Assembly: GCA_015486425.1 (NCBI GenBank)
Contig: WFRQ01000468.1
Coordinates: 1-7,018, forward strand
DNA length: 7,018 nucleotides
Source: Deltaproteobacteria bacterium
Lineage (GTDB): Bacteria > Desulfobacterota > Dissulfuribacteria > Dissulfuribacterales > QOAL01
Direction: 5' to 3'
The notes beneath the pieces were generated by a model. It was not told the DNA's origin and made no database searches. It worked only from the letters and a program-made list of their open reading frames with translations. The translations under genes were made by a program, and so were the position numbers. Below are positions 1 through 5,300 of the stretch, piece by piece. Each line of letters starts with the position of its first letter. Positions within the stretch are counted from its first letter, which is position 1.

Positions 1-489
1 ATCGGATGATGCAACCAGATCGGTCATGGAATCATCGCTGAAGACCTCAAACCTGCATAAAATTTCGTTCCCATCCGGATCAGCGGCATTGGTCATTTCA
101 AGAAGCGGGGTAACTGTATCTGTATGCATGCCGTCTGCCGGGCTGCTTATGCCTGGTATGCCAGGGGGGTCATTTTCTGTATTTACAAAGAATCGTCCGT
201 ATGCCCACTCGCTGAATGAATAACCGTCAGTTGCCCTTACCCGCCAGTAATACCAGTGATTATCATCAAGCTCCTGAGGTAGCGGCCAGGTGGTGTTGCC
301 ATCTCCCTGGCTGACATCAGGCTCAATCTGGACAGGGGTGGTGTATGAGCTGTCACTGTAAAGTTCAAAGCTGTATGAAATGACATTATCATCCGGATCA
401 ATGCTGTTGGATATAACAAGCGCAGGCTGAATGTCCTGCACATCAGAACCGTCTAAAGGTGATATTATAACTGGAACGGAAGGGGCATT
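1..489 (-). repeat. Tandem fibronectin III-like repeats, last one cut by the window edge
   Basis: Two copies align with a period of 105 residues. Copy 1 starts at residue 601 (NAPSVPVIISPLDGS, then SNSIDPDDNVISYSFELYSD), and copy 2 starts at residue 706 (NDPPGIPGISSPADGM, then TNAADPDGNEILCRFEVFSD). Copy 1 also contains DDNHWYYWRVRATDGYSFSE, the Trp/Tyr-rich strand typical of FN3-like surface modules. More copies may follow beyond the left edge. Confidence 0.8.
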
Positions 490-2289
490 TTCTGCCGATA
501 GGGGATCGGTGCCGTTAAGGTACTCGCTCAAGTCTGATATACCATCCCTGTCTGCGTCATTGCTGCCATCCCTGTCCAGATTTCCGAAATGGCTCATCTC
601 CCATTGATCCGCCATTTTGTCACAATCTGAATCCCATTGCGGGCATACGGTTATGGTAACGAGTCTTGCATCCTCCTGTCCCCTGTCTGACGCAGAGAAT
701 GCAATGGAATACTCCCCGGCCTGGCCCTGTACAGGAGTCCAGTCAAATGAACCATGCCCTTCACCACTATCAGTAAAACGGGCACCTGCCGGAAGAGGCA
801 GGGCAGTAAGTTCCGGCACTGTGCCATCCGGGTCAGTAGCTGTTACGGCAAATGCAATCTGCGTTCCTTCAACAGTATGCCCATCAGGAATAAACTGTAA
901 AACAGGCGCATGATCCACTGCAGGGGCATCATCAAATACCACAGAATATGAAGATGTGGTGTTATGATCAAAGATATTGAAGTAGTACTGCCAGGGACCA
1001 TCTTTTACCCTGGTTTTTGAGAGCCAGACATTTTCATGTTTTATCAGTTTGCCGTCAGATCTTGTTACTTTGCCTATCACCTTGCCACCGTCAAATGGGT
1101 CAGGGATGGAAACCAGCATGAAGCCTGCTGTTACAGGCACGGTAAGGAGATACCTGCCATCTGCGCCATCAGGCTCAAGCCGGGCATTTCCGGATTGATC
1201 AGTCACCGGTGTATCCACTCCGTCTGATTCATAAACATTGAAAATGGTTTCCCCATCTCTTGCCAGGAAATCACGCACTGTGTCCCGTCCCGGAAGATCC
1301 ACAAGCACGTCCCACACCAGCCTGTGAGTTGCTACCGCCTGGATAAGGGATGTAAGCTCTCCGCCAAGTTCATCCGAATGGGAGAAATATGCGTTGAATT
1401 CTGTAAACTTTCCAGAGAGGCTGCAGCTCATTATCCACCTTGCAGCGCCAGCCTTTCCAGGGTCAATATCTCCAAACTCCACCATAAGGCTGGGAGTTGC
1501 AGGTTCACTGTTTACTTCACATCCTTGAATTTCGAAACCGACAAGCAACCCTGTATCATTTGCAACGATTTCAGGCTTGGCAGAGTCAATTCTGAAATTC
1601 CGTGCGGTACCCGCGCCATTATTCTTTACACGCACACCAAGTGTGAAGGGAACAGGGGGTTCAATCTCAGGTGTAAAGGCATCATCTCCATACACATCAC
1701 CGGGCAGGAAATAGTCTATGGCCATTTCAGGCATTGGCTTTACAAAAATATAATCAGGCGCCACATCTATATTCTCTTCCTCTCCTCCCACAGTATATGA
1801 AAGCGTGGCGCCGACATAATACATCGTACCCTGGGGAGCACCTTTTGAAGCGCCAGGTGCCGGTATAACAAGCCAGTGTATATCCGCAGCGGTGGATGGC
1901 TGGACTGTACCGCCTCCGGTGATATCACCAATATTATTCATTGAATCAACACGTATAAAAAAGAGGGCATCCTGATTATCAGGATCGGAACTTGCCATCA
2001 CGGGATTCCCATCCTCATCGGCAAAGTTCACGGTAATTGAGATGTTCTCAAGGGCAAGATGAGTTATGCCGTTGTTGATCCGCATATGGGCATCAAATGC
2101 CTGGCGTTCCAGAGTCAGTTCCTGTGCGATTTCGATCTTTACATGGGCACACAGACTGTCATCTGCCGCATGTGCCCCGTTTGCAAAAAATGCACACACA
2201 AGGCACATTACCAGCATGGCCATATTTAGCATCACAGACCGGAACAGCATACTTCTGTCAAAACGTGCTCTGCATATATTCAGTTTCAT
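1..2289 (-). CDS. Exported multidomain protein (Ig-like, TSP3-like, FN3-like), 3'-truncated by the window edge
   Basis: From ATG at 2287-2289 the frame is open for 763 codons to position 1 with no stop, so the C-terminus lies outside the window. The start is supported by GGAGGT seven bases upstream. Residues 1-41 form a signal peptide with a long basic n-region, a hydrophobic core (MAMLVMCLVCAFF) and an AHA cleavage site, so the product is exported. Residues 43-450 are beta-rich with no family I can name; one part (212-300, PFTLGVRVKNNGAGTARNF) looks like a CARDB/NEW3-type Ig fold. Residues 458-548 resemble a cadherin/He_PIG Ig domain, 549-600 a TSP3-like calcium-binding stretch (DRDGISDLSEYLNGTDP), and 601 onward at least two FN3-like repeats. 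No catalytic motif is visible. This architecture suits a surface or secreted binding protein. It sits directly behind the RHS gene, probably in one operon, which suggests a shared role; that role is inferred. Confidence 0.9.
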   Translation of the reverse strand, partial: MKLNICRARFDRSMLFRSVMLNMAMLVMCLVCAFFANGAHAADDSLCAHVKIEIAQELTLERQAFDAHMRINNGITHLALENISITVNFADEDGNPVMASSDPDNQDALFFIRVDSMNNIGDITGGGTVQPSTAADIHWLVIPAPGASKGAPQGTMYYVGATLSYTVGGEEENIDVAPDYIFVKPMPEMAIDYFLPGDVYGDDAFTPEIEPPVPFTLGVRVKNNGAGTARNFRIDSAKPEIVANDTGLLVGFEIQGCEVNSEPATPSLMVEFGDIDPGKAGAARWIMSCSLSGKFTEFNAYFSHSDELGGELTSLIQAVATHRLVWDVLVDLPGRDTVRDFLARDGETIFNVYESDGVDTPVTDQSGNARLEPDGADGRYLLTVPVTAGFMLVSIPDPFDGGKVIGKVTRSDGKLIKHENVWLSKTRVKDGPWQYYFNIFDHNTTSSYSVVFDDAPAVDHAPVLQFIPDGHTVEGTQIAFAVTATDPDGTVPELTALPLPAGARFTDSGEGHGSFDWTPVQGQAGEYSIAFSASDRGQEDARLVTITVCPQWDSDCDKMADQWEMSHFGNLDRDGSNDADRDGISDLSEYLNGTDPLSAENAPSVPVIISPLDGSDVQDIQPALVISNSIDPDDNVISYSFELYSDSSYTTPVQIEPDVSQGDGNTTWPLPQELDDNHWYYWRVRATDGYSFSEWAYGRFFVNTENDPPGIPGISSPADGMHTDTVTPLLEMTNAADPDGNEILCRFEVFSDDSMTDLVASSD
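490..645 (-). other. Thrombospondin type 3-like calcium-binding segment
   Basis: Residues 549-600 are rich in spaced aspartates: D553, D555 and D557 in CPQWDSDCDKMADQWE, then D572, D574, D578, D580, D582 and D586 in LDRDGSNDADRDGISD, followed by LSEYLNGTDPLS. The DxDxDG...D pattern with the EYxxGTDP ending is the common bacterial TSP3-type repeat, which binds calcium outside the cell. Cys549 and Cys556 could form a disulfide. Confidence 0.8.
646..918 (-). other. Cadherin/He_PIG-like Ig domain in the exported protein
   Basis: Residues 458-548 start at VDHAPVLQFIPDGHTVEGTQ, continue with FAVTATDPDGTVPELTALPL and FDWTPVQGQAGEYSIAFSAS, and end in VTITV. The order 'APVL...V.EG..I.F.V.A.DPDG...F.WTP...G.Y.....A.D' is the usual pattern of putative Ig (He_PIG) and cadherin-like modules in bacterial surface proteins. 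Confidence 0.75.
2167..2289 (-). other. Signal peptide of the exported protein
   Basis: Residues 1-41 have a basic start (MKLNICRARFDR), a hydrophobic core at about residues 21-36 and small residues before the cut (ANGAHA, then ADD). Cleavage is likely after Ala41 or Ala42. The Cys residues at 29 and 32 lie inside the hydrophobic core and are not placed like a lipobox, so Sec export with signal peptidase I is favoured over a lipoprotein. Confidence 0.85.
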
Positions 2290-2296
2290 ATCTATT

Positions 2297-2302
2297 ACCT
2301 CC
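2297..2302 (-). promoter_or_regulatory. Shine-Dalgarno site of the exported-protein gene
   Basis: On the minus strand the 16-base gap between the RHS stop and the next ATG contains GGAGGT, seven bases before the start. This is close to the full anti-16S consensus and fixes ATG 2289 as the start, ahead of the later in-frame Met codons at residues 14, 20 and 23. The short gap leaves no room for a promoter or terminator, so the two genes are probably co-transcribed and may be translationally coupled. Confidence 0.85.
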
Positions 2303-2305
2303 GGT

Positions 2306-5300
2306 CTATTTTCCGGCAACACCGGCCTTGGCTATATCCAGTAAATTTTTTGCGTCCAGCACTCCTGACCATGCACCCTTGCCGGTAGAAATCAGATGAT
2401 TTTGACTGACGGGTTTTTCCTGATATGTAAATCCCTTTATGAAGTTGCCTGACACCTTTCCGAAAGTAAATTTAGCGGCATTCGCTGCGGATTCTTTCCA
2501 ATGCATAGGATTATCTCCAATAAACTTGCTGGCTTTCTGATTTAAATGCGTTACTCCAGCCTGGTATATGGCGCCTGAGAAACCATTATTCTCATATCCT
2601 ATGACAAAGGCATTAGAGGACTCCTGAGTGTTTGTAATCAATTCCGCAGCCGCTTTTGCCTCTGCCCCCCCGGCGAACCATGCAAGGGTCTTGTTGGCAA
2701 GAATTGCTCCCTCCCTAACGGCAATGGCAAATTCTATGGCAGCATCGATATCGCCGTCCTTACCGGCGTTTGCAACATATTCATCATCAACCAGGTCTAT
2801 GGGAATGCCTATATCATCAAGAATGTTATCAGCGCTTATCCAGAATCCCTGTGTGATGCCATTTACCACAGAGCACAGTCCCTTTGGATCAGTAACCTTC
2901 ACAGGATTGCTCAATGCATAGACATATGGATTAAGTGTATAGCGTTTGGGATCTCTCCTGAGATATCTGCCTGTTGCAGGGTCATAATAGCGGTTAAAGT
3001 TGTAGTGAAGGCCGGTTTCAGTATCATAATACTGGCCAGGCAGGCGCAGGTTGTTTTCAATATCTGCCACATCGATGTCTGCAGCACCAAAGGCATGGTA
3101 ATGTGCCTCCCAGACAACCCTTCCTGCAGTATCGATTACCTTCTGCGGAGTGCCAAGATGATCATTAATGTACCAGTAGTATGAATTACCGGATTTCTGG
3201 AAGATCGGATCCGTACTGCAACAGGTTCCAGGCCTGTAACCATAGGTTTTTATCTCCGCACCTGTAGAATCGTACTCGCCCACAAGGCCTGAATCTGAAT
3301 AGAAGAAGTAGGTTTTTACACCCTGGATATCCTTCCACAGCCGGTGTCCAAACGGGTCATAACCGTATGTCGCAATGGCATTGCCATCGCCGTCTTCTAC
3401 ACGAATCAGACGGTCTTCTACATCATACAGGTAATGTGTTACACCATCAGGCCCTGACCTGGTCACAAGATTGCCGTTTCTGTCATAGGAGAAGGTAATA
3501 TCTCCATACTCAAGCAGCCTGTCACCAACGCCGTAAATCAGTTCTCCAGGCACTGCAGAATCTGTAAGCCTGTTATCATTGGCATCATAAGAGTATGAAT
3601 GCTCTTCTCCCCATGGATACGATACATTCAGGAGCCTTGGCCATGAAGCATAGGAATATTCGTATGTGCCTTCAGTGGTGGAATGGGAAAGAATCTGTCC
3701 TGCAGGAGAGTATGCATAGCCTGAGTGGAAAAGGGTGTTTCCGCCTGGGTCCAGGGCTGTGATGGAAGAGAGCCTGGAAAGATGACCATAAGCATAAGAC
3801 AGCTTGCTTCCTCCCGGAAGTGTAATTGCGGCAGGGTTCATCCAGTCATAACTGTTTACTGTGACCATGCCCTGGCCGGGTATATCAATTCCGCTCAGCC
3901 GGTTTGCCCTGTCCCATAGATATGTATATGTAATACCATCCGGCCCGGTGAAAGACTTAAGACGGCCATTAGCATAGTAGGCAGAGGAAGAAGTCAATGA
4001 GAAAAGCCCGTTTTCATAAGTGACGGTCTCCTCAACCTTTCTGCCCATGACATCATAGACATAATGTCCACGGCTTGTGCCGTCATCATAATCTGTGAGC
4101 TTACCCTCATCATCATAACTGAAGGTGACTGTTTTAAGCGGGGTATCCCAGTTCCCCGCCTCATAGAAACGTCTTTCAACCAGGTTATTCACCTCGTCAT
4201 AAACTGACACTATCTTCTGCCCGGACGGATCAATGATCTCCACAAGGTTTCCTGCCGCATCATAGGCATAGGTAGTTGAGTTGCCGTCAGGCAGGGTCTC
4301 TTTTACAAGCAGGTTGTTTCTGTCATATTCATAATGGACAGCATTACCATTGGGGCTGGTTAATTCTATGAGGTTGCCACGCACATCATAGGAGCGCAGT
4401 ACTGTCTCACCAAGGGGATTGGTCACCTCAACGAGACGGTTTCTGCTGTCATACTTCATTGTAGTGACATGACCGTCTCTGTCGGTTATGGAAATCAGAT
4501 TACCGGCACTGTCATAACCGTACGAAGTTGACCAGGCTGTGTTATCAGCCATTATCCTGGTTTCACGAATAATTCTGTCACGTTTGTCATAATAGAACAT
4601 AAGTTTATGGTCAGGATATTCAATCTTCACCGGTTTGTCAGAGGAGGCAAAAGAGGCCTGGGAATCATCATAGTAATATCTGACCTCATTACCGGCCTCA
4701 TCCCTTACCTTAAGAAGTCTTCCCTCATTATCATAAGTCCTGTACAGGGCCTTACCCTCCTGGTCATACATGGCCACAGGAAGGCTGTCAGAGTTATAGA
4801 CATTTCTTGTAAATACTCCATCTGGCTGTATTACACGAACAGCCTTGTTATGTTCATCGTATTCAAACCGGAAACGCCTGCCTGCATCATTGATCACTGC
4901 AGTGAGATTGTTTACACCATCATATTCATAATGCGTAACAGTACCTTTTGGATTGGTCTTGGATGCCAGGCGTCCCATTGCATCATACTCATACTGCCAC
5001 TCATGATTCCTGGCATCCCGAATGCGAAGCACCTTGCCCCTGCTGTCGTGAAGCGGGAAGGAAGTTATGTTGCCCTCAGGATCAGTAATTGAGGCAAGAT
5101 TGCCTGCGCTGTCATAAGTCATGGTGGTAGTGGCATCAGGTGTATCCCCTTTGCCTTTTATTGTAGCAGTCAGCATCTGACCGAAATCATCATAGGTATA
5201 TGTTGTGACCATCTCATCAGGGGTGCCAACAGCCTCTGTCCTTGTTATGAGTCTGCCTTTTTCATCATAGACAAAATCAGTATTGATACCGCGCTGGTCC

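Noticed and set aside
1324..1800. 158-residue open frame on the plus strand
   Set aside because: It is antisense to the continuous exported-protein frame, has no recognisable family or good ribosome site, and its Cys/His/Arg/Ile-rich composition is that of a shadow.
2313..2325. CCGG-CAACA-CCGG small inverted repeat at the end of the RHS gene
   Set aside because: The stem has only four pairs, there is no T-run after it, and it lies inside the last codons. It is not a credible terminator.
2066..2399. Two overlapping plus-strand frames across the gene junction
   Set aside because: Both lie opposite the signal-peptide coding region and the RHS 3' end, and neither resembles a known protein. The strong minus-strand ribosome site explains the region.
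2911..3117. 68-residue minus-strand frame inside the RHS core
   Set aside because: It is an out-of-phase shadow of the conserved core domain, whose own frame is clear.
4607..5092. 161-residue open frame on the plus strand with hydrophobic stretches
   Set aside because: It is antisense to regular YD repeats; the hydrophobic look comes from reading repeat codons (GAT, TAT, GAA) backwards.
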